A stretch of 40,731 bases of DNA from a bacterium (GTDB lineage Bacteria > Bacillota_I > Bacilli_A > Acholeplasmatales > JAEDCM01), in contig JAILKD010000085.1 of assembly GCA_024694145.1 (NCBI GenBank), positions 1 through 40,731 of the forward strand. The letters run 5' to 3'. Position 1 is the stretch's first letter, and each line of letters opens with the position of its first letter. Positions 6,579 to 17,100 of the stretch are shown here, piece after piece. Both the position numbers and the translations under genes were made by a program. Below the pieces are notes generated by a model. That model did not search any database. It saw nothing but the letters and a program-made list of their open reading frames with translations, and had not been told where the DNA came from.

Positions 6579-8408
6579 ATGAAAACAAAACTTATTAAAT
6601 TCAAATTAAAGAATTTGATATTTGCATTGATATTTATGGTGCTAGCACTAATATTATCAGCAGTATCTAAATCTTTTAAACCATTTAATGGACTTGATAA
6701 CAAACTAACAGATAGTGCATTTCAACGTAAAAGAAGTGCAGATAAAGAAATATGGATTGTTGGTATAGATGAAGAAACCATTGAAAAATATGATGCATAT
6801 AATCCAAAAGAATATAGGGAATATTTTGCAGAAATATTAAATATGTGGAATGAAAATAGCTTTACTCCTAGCGCTATAGGTTTTGATATTATATTCAATA
6901 AAACTTATGACTGTGATGAAGTTGATCTAAAATTAAAAGATGCACTTAGAAAGCATAATGTAGTTTTAGGTGTAAATGGTATGGCTAGAAATGCTGCTCC
7001 ATATGGATTGTCAAATACTATTTATGAAGGAACTAAAACTATAGGATTTGTTGATGCAGTTACTGATAGTGATGAAGCAATAAGAAGAGCATATCTAAAA
7101 GGAGATAATTATGATAGCTTAGCTTATTCACTTTATTCAATGTATCAAACAAATTCTGGAAATGAAGTTAAAGACTATAAAAATAAAAAAGCATATTACT
7201 TTAATTATTATGCTTCTCCAGAATTAAATTATACACCTGATGGTAAAGTAGCAAACGTTATGTCAGGATTTAATTATATTTCTTTAGCTGATTTAATAGA
7301 CGATGTAAAAAACGGATATAATCAAAGAATTAGAAGTAATGATGCAATTATTTTATTTGGTTCTTATGCAAGTGCAGTAGACACAGGTTTGTCAAACGAT
7401 ATATATAATTCTCCAATAGGTGAGATGTTTGGAATAGAAGTACAATGTAATGTAATTCAATCATTAATGCATGATGATTTGTACTTACCAATTAGTACTG
7501 CAGGCTATACATTAATTAACATGCTTGTTATTTTAGTAGTTGTATTATTAATGGTAAGCTTAGCATTCTATTTAGGAATTGTAGCTTTCGTATTAAGCAT
7601 TGGAATAGAATTCTTAATAATGATTATTTCACATTCAGCTGGTAAATATTATTTTATAAGCATGCCAGTATTCTTATTAGTACTTGCTTTCATAATTATG
7701 ATTACACTTCATTACTACAATGAATATATACATAAAAAAGAAGTTATAGGTACATTTAAACGTTATATTTCACCAGATGTTGCAGAACAACTTGTAGATA
7801 AAAATGAAGATGCAATGGCTTTAGGTGGTAGAAAAAGAAATGTTGCTTGTCTATTTGTAGATATTAGAGGATTTACAAAGATGAGTGAGGAATTAACTCC
7901 AGAAGAAGTTGTTGATATTTTAAATGGATACTTAGAGATGGCAACAAATCAAGTATTTAGATTTGGTGGAATGGTTGATAAATTTATTGGAGACTGTGTA
8001 ATGGCAATATTCAACGCTCCAGTAGATCTTGATGATTATATTTATAAAGCAGTATGTGCTGCATACGGAATTGTTAAAGAAGGACAAAAAATATGCGATG
8101 CAGTTATGGAAAAATATCATAAGAAGTTAGAATTTGGTGTTGGTGTTCACTATGGTGATGCTGTAATTGGTAATATTGGTAGTAAAACTAGAATGGATTT
8201 TACAGCTATAGGAGACACAGTAAATACAGCAAGTAGAATTGAAGCAAGTGCTGGTGGTAGCCAAGTATTAATTTCAAGTTATGTTTATGAAGTATTAAAG
8301 GATCGAATTAAAGTTACTGATGCAGGAGATAGAATGTTTAAAAATAAAAAAGAACCTATTAAATGTTATGAAGTAATTGAAATAGAAGGATATAAAGGGG
8401 AGGAATAG
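6579..8408 (+). CDS. CHASE2-domain membrane adenylate cyclase (class III)
   Basis: A 609-residue protein with an N-terminal membrane segment (about 13-30), an extracytoplasmic CHASE2 sensor domain (about 35-300), three closely spaced transmembrane helices (about 308-390) and a cytoplasmic class III nucleotide cyclase domain (about 415-600). Catalytic residues appear complete: metal-binding Asp428 (FVDIRGF) and Asp472 (IGDCVMAIF), adenine-selecting Lys468 and Asp540 (MDFTAIGD), and transition-state Asn549 and Arg553 (NTASRIE). The Lys/Asp pair points to ATP as substrate and cAMP as product. AAAGG upstream of 6579 is a modest ribosome binding site. Two bases separate it from the FecR gene, so they are coupled. 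CHASE2 cyclases linked to FecR domains are known elsewhere, mostly in Proteobacteria and Cyanobacteria; the ligand is unknown. Confidence 0.93.
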   Translation: MKTKLIKFKLKNLIFALIFMVLALILSAVSKSFKPFNGLDNKLTDSAFQRKRSADKEIWIVGIDEETIEKYDAYNPKEYREYFAEILNMWNENSFTPSAIGFDIIFNKTYDCDEVDLKLKDALRKHNVVLGVNGMARNAAPYGLSNTIYEGTKTIGFVDAVTDSDEAIRRAYLKGDNYDSLAYSLYSMYQTNSGNEVKDYKNKKAYYFNYYASPELNYTPDGKVANVMSGFNYISLADLIDDVKNGYNQRIRSNDAIILFGSYASAVDTGLSNDIYNSPIGEMFGIEVQCNVIQSLMHDDLYLPISTAGYTLINMLVILVVVLLMVSLAFYLGIVAFVLSIGIEFLIMIISHSAGKYYFISMPVFLLVLAFIIMITLHYYNEYIHKKEVIGTFKRYISPDVAEQLVDKNEDAMALGGRKRNVACLFVDIRGFTKMSEELTPEEVVDILNGYLEMATNQVFRFGGMVDKFIGDCVMAIFNAPVDLDDYIYKAVCAAYGIVKEGQKICDAVMEKYHKKLEFGVGVHYGDAVIGNIGSKTRMDFTAIGDTVNTASRIEASAGGSQVLISSYVYEVLKDRIKVTDAGDRMFKNKKEPIKCYEVIEIEGYKGEE

Positions 8409-8410
8409 TT

Positions 8411-11176
8411 ATGTTAAAAAAGAACCTATTTAAGAGTTTAATAACCTCTATAATTTTAGTGTTTGCTGTTATATTCTTAGTTTCATGTGGTAAAAAGAGT
8501 ACACCTACAACTAAACCAGATGATACTACCAATAACAATGGTGGAGGAAACAACAATAATCAATTCCTAAGTACTGCTAGAAGTATAAAAGTAGTACAAG
8601 TTGATGGGGGCGCAACTGTTACTGATTCAAAAACAACAACAAATTGTTTTAAGGGTATGAATCTTTATGATGGTGATACACTTACAGTAAATGCTGATTC
8701 AACTTTAGTAATTAAATTTGATGATGATAAATATGTTTATCTTGGAGAAAAAACAATAATAAACATAAAAAGTGAAGGAAAAGATAAATATAAAACAAAT
8801 GTTTATGTTACTCAAGGTGTAGTTTTAGCTGAAATTCAAAAGAAATTAGATGAGGATGAAGAATTCTTCTTATCAAGTAATAACTCAGTTATGGCTGTTC
8901 GTGGTACTATATTTGGACTTAATGTAGAAAATAAAGGAGAAAATTTAGTTCAAACATATTCAGTATATAAAGGCGTTACTGAATTATACGTATTTGATAA
9001 GCTAAATGATAAATTAATTAGCGGAAAGATTAGTGATATTTCTGATGCTAAATATGAATTAATTATTCCTAAATCTCATATTATTGATGAGACTGAAATA
9101 AATAATGCAGTTGGAGAGTGGTTAGATAAAGGTGCATCAACATTTGATGATGCAAATGATGCTAATGATAAATTAGATGAAGTAGCTATTACAGTATCTA
9201 AACCAACAAAAGCAGATTTTGAAAAGGTAATTAATGTAGTAGAAACTGATGTTAATTATTCAGATATTGAATATACTTCTAAAGGTTTCTTTGGAGAATA
9301 TGATGGAGCTGCTCATATGGTAGAAATTACTCCAACAACTGAAGGAGCAACAGTAAGCTATTCACTAGATGGAATAAATTATCAAGCAGAAAATGATTTT
9401 GAATTCTATTCACCAGGCAGCTATAGAGTTTACTACAAAATTGAATGTGAAGGTTATGATACAAAAGAAGATTTTGAAGTAATCTATATTACAAGACCTA
9501 ATATAGCTATTGAAAGTGATTATCTAGATTATGATAGTACTGCAAAAATGTCTATTCTTGACATTTCAACATTAAGTAGTACTGATTTTAATAGATTTAA
9601 TGGTGTAGCAGTAAATAAAGTATTTTCAAATCAAAAGTTCTATATTAACGGAACTGAAGTAGTAGCAAACAATATAACAGTTAATTATAGTAAATTAATT
9701 GATGGTTATATTGAGCTTGTTGATGGAATAAATACTTTAAATGTAAGTTTTGAGTTTGATACTTATACACTAAATGTTGATGTTTATTTCTTATATAGTG
9801 AGACTAGAGATGATTCTGGTTACGCAATTGGAATTTCTGATACAACAAATATTACTGAATTAAGCAATAACGTTTATAATGTTAGCCCAGATGCTACTTA
9901 TTTAACAGGTGAAGGAGTTGGAGCTTATAGATTTGAAGGTAATGGTTTATTACAAGCATTTGGTCTGGATGTTCTTGATTTAACTACAATGTATATTAAT
10001 TATCCTAAAGATGTAATTGATACTGATATAGCAAATTATGATGCAACTAGTACCAATGATAGTGGTAGTGATGTAAGATTATTAGAAGATGCTGCATATA
10101 AATTTGTAGAGATTAATTTCTTAGTATTCCCTAATGCGACTACAAAAGGATTTAATGAATCAATATTTATTCATGTTTCAAATACAATTCCTGATGTATA
10201 TCCATCGTATAGCATTAATAAAACAAGTTATGCTTATAGCCCAACTAAAAATCCAAATGGTGCTAAGATGGACTTTATTACAGTTTCAGGAGTTGAGACT
10301 GTTAAGTATTCACTTGATGGAACAAACTTCCAAGATGAGTTATATATAATTGAAGCTGGAGTTCATAAAGTTTACTATGAAATTGTGGCTAGCCCTAACT
10401 CAAATGACTTTAATGTTATAGATTATGAATTTATAAATGTTACTGTTGGAGAAGGAGAAATTACATTTGATAATAAGATGTTTATAACTAGTCCAGTTCA
10501 TATATTATCTAATGATAACGGAAATAATATTCACTGGAATGTTGGTTCAACTGAATTTGTAACATATGAAGGAAATGTTGAATCACAAGATGGAAGAGTT
10601 ATTACTTCCCTTATGGATGCTTATACTGTTTATTCAAATATGATTAAAAATTCAGTGTTCTATGATTCAATTACTAAAGAAGTGCTTGATGCAACTGTAA
10701 CAGTTACACCTAAAAAAGATAATAGTGCTAACTTCAACTACACAGTAGAAGTAGAAGGATATGATACTTTAAGTGGAACAGTTAGATTTGAAAATTCAGA
10801 ACTTGGAGAATTAAGCAACTTAAATGAAAGCCAACCTGAATCTGATTATTTCACAGTTACACTTCCAGATGATTATAGCATTAGCTTAAGTGAAATACCT
10901 CAAGCTATTCCATCAAGAATTAGTTCAACTTTGGAAAATGAATTTATAAATTATCAAACTTATTATTCAATAGATGGTGGTAAAACTTGGTCAACTGTAG
11001 CACCTAAGATTACTAATGCTGGAGAATATGATGCTTATATTTTATATTGTTTTGTAGATAATGGTAATGATGCAACAACATTAGTAGATGGAGAAATTAC
11101 AAGTATTAAACATAGTAGTTTAGCTGCTAATGGAAACTTTATTATTGATATAGAACATATCATTGTTACTGAGTAA
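8411..11176 (+). CDS. FecR-domain surface lipoprotein with Ig-like modules
   Basis: A 921-residue predicted lipoprotein: hydrophobic signal followed by lipobox LVSC with Cys26, then a Thr/Asn/Gly-rich linker. A FecR-type domain spans about 57-180 (DGDTLTVNADSTLVIKF, then VMAVRGTIFGLNV). The rest is beta-rich and includes three modules carrying YSLDG or YSIDG motifs at about residues 316, 632 and 850, each followed by a 'G.Y.VYY'-like strand, resembling YDG/MBG-type Ig-like repeats. The start follows GGGGAGGA inside the end of the cyclase gene. In characterised systems FecR domains relay surface signals; here, tightly coupled to a CHASE2 cyclase, it may modulate that sensor from the outside. 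It could also be a plain adhesin. Its length is well above typical FecR proteins. Confidence 0.8.
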   Translation: MLKKNLFKSLITSIILVFAVIFLVSCGKKSTPTTKPDDTTNNNGGGNNNNQFLSTARSIKVVQVDGGATVTDSKTTTNCFKGMNLYDGDTLTVNADSTLVIKFDDDKYVYLGEKTIINIKSEGKDKYKTNVYVTQGVVLAEIQKKLDEDEEFFLSSNNSVMAVRGTIFGLNVENKGENLVQTYSVYKGVTELYVFDKLNDKLISGKISDISDAKYELIIPKSHIIDETEINNAVGEWLDKGASTFDDANDANDKLDEVAITVSKPTKADFEKVINVVETDVNYSDIEYTSKGFFGEYDGAAHMVEITPTTEGATVSYSLDGINYQAENDFEFYSPGSYRVYYKIECEGYDTKEDFEVIYITRPNIAIESDYLDYDSTAKMSILDISTLSSTDFNRFNGVAVNKVFSNQKFYINGTEVVANNITVNYSKLIDGYIELVDGINTLNVSFEFDTYTLNVDVYFLYSETRDDSGYAIGISDTTNITELSNNVYNVSPDATYLTGEGVGAYRFEGNGLLQAFGLDVLDLTTMYINYPKDVIDTDIANYDATSTNDSGSDVRLLEDAAYKFVEINFLVFPNATTKGFNESIFIHVSNTIPDVYPSYSINKTSYAYSPTKNPNGAKMDFITVSGVETVKYSLDGTNFQDELYIIEAGVHKVYYEIVASPNSNDFNVIDYEFINVTVGEGEITFDNKMFITSPVHILSNDNGNNIHWNVGSTEFVTYEGNVESQDGRVITSLMDAYTVYSNMIKNSVFYDSITKEVLDATVTVTPKKDNSANFNYTVEVEGYDTLSGTVRFENSELGELSNLNESQPESDYFTVTLPDDYSISLSEIPQAIPSRISSTLENEFINYQTYYSIDGGKTWSTVAPKITNAGEYDAYILYCFVDNGNDATTLVDGEITSIKHSSLAANGNFIIDIEHIIVTE

Positions 11177-11187
11177 GGAGGCAAATT

Positions 11188-14100
11188 ATGAAAAAGAAAA
11201 TATTATTAACTTTAGCAATGGTTGCCACTTTTACTATGGCAGCATGTGGAAATAAAGCAATTGAACCAACTACAACAACAGATAATACAACAACTACAAA
11301 TGATGTTGTAGTAGTAGATGAACATGATAGAGGACAATTAGATAATTCTATTCCTAATATTGAATTACCAGATGTTTTATTCAATAACAATGGTAATAAT
11401 AATGAAAAACCAGATGATGTTGAACAAACATTAGATGTTTCAGATGAATCTATATCACTAGGTAATGGCGATTATGTAGAAACTAATGCTGGATCTGGTC
11501 AATCAGAAATGATTGGAAATGAAAGATTCTTAACAGCAACAGTAAATATCGGTTATGATTTTGAAGGTTGGTGGTTAGGGGATAAATTATTATCATTACA
11601 ATTACAATATAAATGTAATGAAGGTGAAAATGGTGTTGAAGCAAAATTTAGCATAAAAGAAGCATTTAAACCATTTGAATTTACTTCAGATGATGTTAAT
11701 TGTACTATTACAGGTTTAAAAGAAGATTATCCTAAAGAGTTAGTTATTCCTGAAGGAGTAACTAGTATTGCTGATAAAGCTTTTTATAAGTCTAATATAG
11801 TAGTTTTAACATTACCTTCATCCTTAAAAGAAATAGGTGATGAGGCATTTAAAAATACATTATTGAATTCATTGACTATAAATAATATAGATTTAACTTT
11901 AGGTGAAAATATCGCAGAAGAATCAAATTTATATGAAGTGTTTGTGCCTGATAAAACAGCTAATTTAGATAGTCTATGCTCTGCATTTGGAGTTGATCCA
12001 GATAGACTTTGGCTTAGAAATATTGAAGAAGGTCCAAGTGATTTAATAGTTGTTGGTGATTATTCATTCTACTACGATACTGATTATGAGGAATGGTTTT
12101 TAGATAAATATGTAGGTGATGAAAAAGATGTAGTATTACCTAGCGCTACAACAGAAATACCAAGTTATTGTGTTGGATATTATGCTTTTTCAAATTCTGA
12201 TACAGATACTGGTTTACCTATTGAATCCATAACTTTTTCAGATGCTGTAACAGGAATTGATTATGGTGCATTTTATAATTGCGATGATTTAAAAGAAGTT
12301 GTAATATCTGATAGTGTGACTTATATTGGCTCTTATGCTTTTTATGGTTGTGATTCTTTAGAAAAAGTTACAATTGGTAATAGTGTTGAAGAAATATGTA
12401 GTGATGCATTCGGATATACAAATATAAAAAATATAATTATACCTGATAGTGTTACTGATATATATGAAGATTCATTTGAATATTGTGAGAATTTGTTACA
12501 AGTTACTCTTGGAAAAAAGGTAGATAATATAAATGACGATGCATTCTATGGATGCTATAATATGAAAACATTATATAACTATTCAGAATTAGATATAGAA
12601 AAAGGAAGTTCTGATTATGGTTATGTAGGTTATTATGTAGCTAATATTATTACTAGTGAAAATGAACAAGAACTAGATGAAGACAAAAAAGATTTCATTT
12701 GGCATATTGATGAAAATACCGTAATTATTGATGCATATTTAGGAAATAGTAAGGATGTTGTAATTCCTACATTTGAATATAAAGATGATGAAGGAAAACA
12801 TTATTATGATATTGTACTAGGCAGCAATTTATTTAATGATAATAAAATACTTGAAACTATTACTTTAAATGAATATATAACTGAAATAGGATATCATACA
12901 TTCTATTCATGTAGTAATTTAAAGAGTATCAATACTCTTAATGTAGATGAAATTGGTGAAGAAGCATTCAGTTATTGCAAAAATTTAGAAATAGCAACAT
13001 TAACAAATGTAACAGAAATAGGTTATAAGGCATTTTATGATTGCGAAAAATTAACAACAGTTGTATCTCCAAAACTTGAAGAAATTGGTTCTCATGCATT
13101 CTATATATGCTATAAATTAGAATCAATTGATACAACTAATGTTTTAACAATCAGTCCTAGTACATTCTATCAATGTTATAATCTAAAAAATATTGATTTA
13201 ACAAATGTTACAAGCGTTGGCTCATACGCATTTATTGAATGTAGAAGTTTAGAAAATGCAATAATGAGTAATGTTACAAGTATTGGTTCTTATGCATTTA
13301 GTAAGTGTTATGCATTAAGAAATGTTACTTTCCCTAAGGTAACTTCTATCGAAGGATATGCATTTGAAAAATGCTATAGCATTATACAAATTACAATTCC
13401 TTCAACTATGACATCTAGTGGATTAGAAGAAAATGCATTTATATATTGCTTAAACTTAGCAGAAGTAATTAATGAATCAACTGCATTTACTATTGGTGCA
13501 ACACAAGTTGGTCCTAATTACAGCTATATTACAAATTATTCAAGACATGTAATTAATCCAAGTGATGAGAATAAAACATCTATAATTACATATGATACCG
13601 TAAATAACATGATTTATTATGAAGACCCATGGAGTTATAACAATAGAGGAAAAGTATTTGCAGGAGTTATTGATAGAACTGCTAAAAAGGTAGTAATTCC
13701 AAGTGGATTTGATACTATTATGCGTGGTTCATTATGTGGATGCAATATGGAAGAATTAGAAATTAATACTGATTCTTTCAATAAGCATTTAGGATATTAT
13801 TATGGTTTAGAAGAATCTTATAATTATTATGGTTTTGAAGGGGATTATTCTTCAAATGATCAAAGAGTTCCAAAGAGTTTAAAAGTTATAAGACTTGGTA
13901 GTGAAATGACTGCATTACCAAAGAATGCATTCTATAGATGTAATTCAATAGAAGATATATATTTTAATAGCGGTTTAGAAATTGGTGAAGATGCATTTAA
14001 AGAAATTAGCATCAAAAATGTTTATGTAGCTTTAAGTGATTGGTGCAATATGGATTTTGCTAATGATGATGCCACTCCAATAAATAAATCTAATAAGAAT

Positions 14101-17100
14101 GTTAATATTTATTTCAAAAATGGTGAAGATTATGAAGAATTAGATGTTATAGAAATTCCTGAAACTATTGCTGGAATCAATAATAAACTATTTAATTATA
14201 TGAAGATGACAAAGGTAATATTACATAGTGATATTACAATTATAGGTGAATATGCTTTCTGTGGTTGTACAAATCTAAAAGAAATAAATATTCCTGATTC
14301 TGTCACTTATATTGGGTCATATGCATTTAGCATGACAAAAATAAAGAGTATTGTTATACCTGAAAATGTTACTGAAATTAAAGATGGAACATTTGAAAAT
14401 TGTACTAACTTAATAAGTGTTACAATTAATGGAAATGTTACATTAATTGGCAATTACGCATTTAGTAATTGCAAATTGTTATATAACATTAATATTCCAA
14501 CTTCTTTAGCAAGCCTAGGAGTATATGCATTCTATAATTGTGAAAACTTAACAGCTATACTATTAAAAGAAACAAGTGTAACAACATTTGGTGAACAATT
14601 ATTTGGTGGATGTATAAACCTTGAAGAAATTACATTCCCTGCAGGATTAACTGCAATAGATACAACAACATTTGATAAGTGTGATAAATTAACATTTACT
14701 ACTTTTGATAATGGATGTTATTTTGGTACTGAAGCTAATCCATATAAGTGGTTGATAAAGGCTAGAGCAGCACAAATATTTGAATGTGTAGTTCACCCTG
14801 ATTGTGAAAAAATATATGCTGGAGCATTCAAGAGATGCGTTAATTTAAGAAAAATAGTTATTCCAGCTACATGTACTGATTATGATGGATGTTTATATGG
14901 CTTAACTAATTTACAACATATAGAATTCCCTTATACAAGTACTAATGCATTTGGACCAGCCATTTTAGGTGTAAGCAATAGTAATGTAACAAATAAATTA
15001 AAGACTATTGTAATTAATGGTGGAACAACTATTCCTGCTTCTGCATTTGCAGGATTATCACAACTTACTAAAATAACTTTAAACGCAGATATAACAACTA
15101 TTGGAGAAAATGCATTCTTAGATTGTTATAATGCAGATATCGTATTACCTGAAACAATTATGACAATTGGTAATAACGCATTTGAAAATTCAGGAATAAA
15201 AGAATATACAGTTAATACAACAGATACATCATTCAGTCTTGGAAATTATGCCTTCAAGAATTGCATTAAATTAACAAGTGTAAATTTATATAACTTAAAT
15301 AGAGGATATGGTGCTTATTACAATTATTCTGTTGGTACATTCTATGGATGTACAGCACTTACAACTGTTACTCTTCCAAATAATGGAAAATGTATCAATT
15401 CATATATGTTCTATGGATGTACATCATTAGAGAGCATAACAATGCAATCAACTATAGACCAAATTAACCCATACGCATTTATGAATTCTGGTTTAAAATC
15501 AATTACTTGGCCAAGTACAGGTGGTGTATATATTAAAGTATATAAAGGTGCATTTAGTAATACTAAGATTACAACTCTTAATATTCCAAGCCATGTATTA
15601 ATACAAAACGGAAATGATAGTTCTAATACACAAAATCCAACTGTTGGTGCATTTGAAGGATGCTTAAATTTAACAACAGTGATAATTAATTATAATATGC
15701 TTTATAACTCAACTTATGGTGGAAAATATGCATTTAGAGGATGTCGTAATCTTGAAACAGTTACTTATTCTGCAAGTGATTCAAAAATTGATGAATATAC
15801 ATTTGCAAATTGTACAAAAATAAAGAGTTTTGATTTTAGTAAGATTACTGAAATTCGTAATTATGCATTTATGAATACAGCACTTGAATCAATTACTCTT
15901 GCTAGTGGCATTGTTTTAAAAGAAAATGCATTCCTTAATAGTACAAATTTAGAAGAAGTTACATTTAATGGATCTATGTCATTTACACCTGCTTCAACAA
16001 TAAGCAGTCAAGTATATGGTGTATTTGCTGGTTGTACATCTTTAACAACAGTTAATTTAACTGCTAGTGTAGCAATTCCTAATTTTATGTTTATGAATTG
16101 TGAATCTTTAACAACTGTTAATTTTGCTAATGTAAAATCAATTGGAGATTATGCATTTAAGAATACTGGATTTATTAGTGTTACTTTACCATCAACTATT
16201 ACATCAGTTGGTAGAGAAGCATTCTGCGAATGTAAGAATCTAACAGAAGTTGATTTAGAGTGTACTGTGGATAGTTATAAAATATTTGGTGATTGTGTAT
16301 CACTAACAGATGTAACAATAGGTGAAGAAGTTACAAGCCTAGCTTCTGGATTATTCTATGGTTGTAAATCATTAGCAGAAATAGAAATACCAGAATCTGT
16401 TATATCTATTAAATCTAACGCATTAGAAGATTGTGGATTTGTTGAACTAGTAATACCTTCATCAGTTACATCTATAGGAAACTTATCATTAGCTTATAAT
16501 AAGAAGTTAGAAAAAGTAACATTTAATTGTGCATTTACTGGAGATGGTTATATTCTATATAATTGTCCAGTTTTAAAAGAAGTAGTATTTAATGGAAATA
16601 TAACTTCTGTTCCTGGATATATTTTTCAAGATGATACTAAATTAACTACAGTAACTCTTCCTGATACAGTAACAATTATATATGGTTATGCATTTGATGG
16701 ATGTAGTTCGCTTAAATCTATCAATATTCCATCAAGTCTTACAACAATTGGACCTAGCGCATTTAAGAATTGTTTATTATTAAAATCAATTATTTTACCA
16801 GAAGTTCTTGAGTCAATAGAAACTGAGGCATTTAGTGGATGCTATGGACTTATTGAAGTATATAATTTATCAACTACTTTAACAGTAACTATTGGTTCAG
16901 ATGAAAATGGTTGTGTTGCTAAATATGCAAAAGCAGTTCATACATCATTAACTGAGCCATCAGCAATTATTACTGATGAAAATGGTTATGTATTCTTATA
17001 TGATGGAGAAAAAGGATATTTAATTGGATATGTTGGTACTTCACGTTGCTTAGATTTACCTACTTCATTTACTTATAATGAAACAACTATTAGTGAATAT

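Noticed and set aside
8359-8556. Minus-strand frame over the cyclase/FecR junction
   Set aside because: It is antisense to two well-supported genes, without ribosome binding site; the same applies to other antisense frames such as 4583-4831, 7932-8120, 25230-25451, 31061-31273 and 39432-39662.
10134-10349. Plus-strand frame of 71 codons inside the FecR lipoprotein gene
   Set aside because: It is a shifted frame inside a long conserved coding region and has no binding site.
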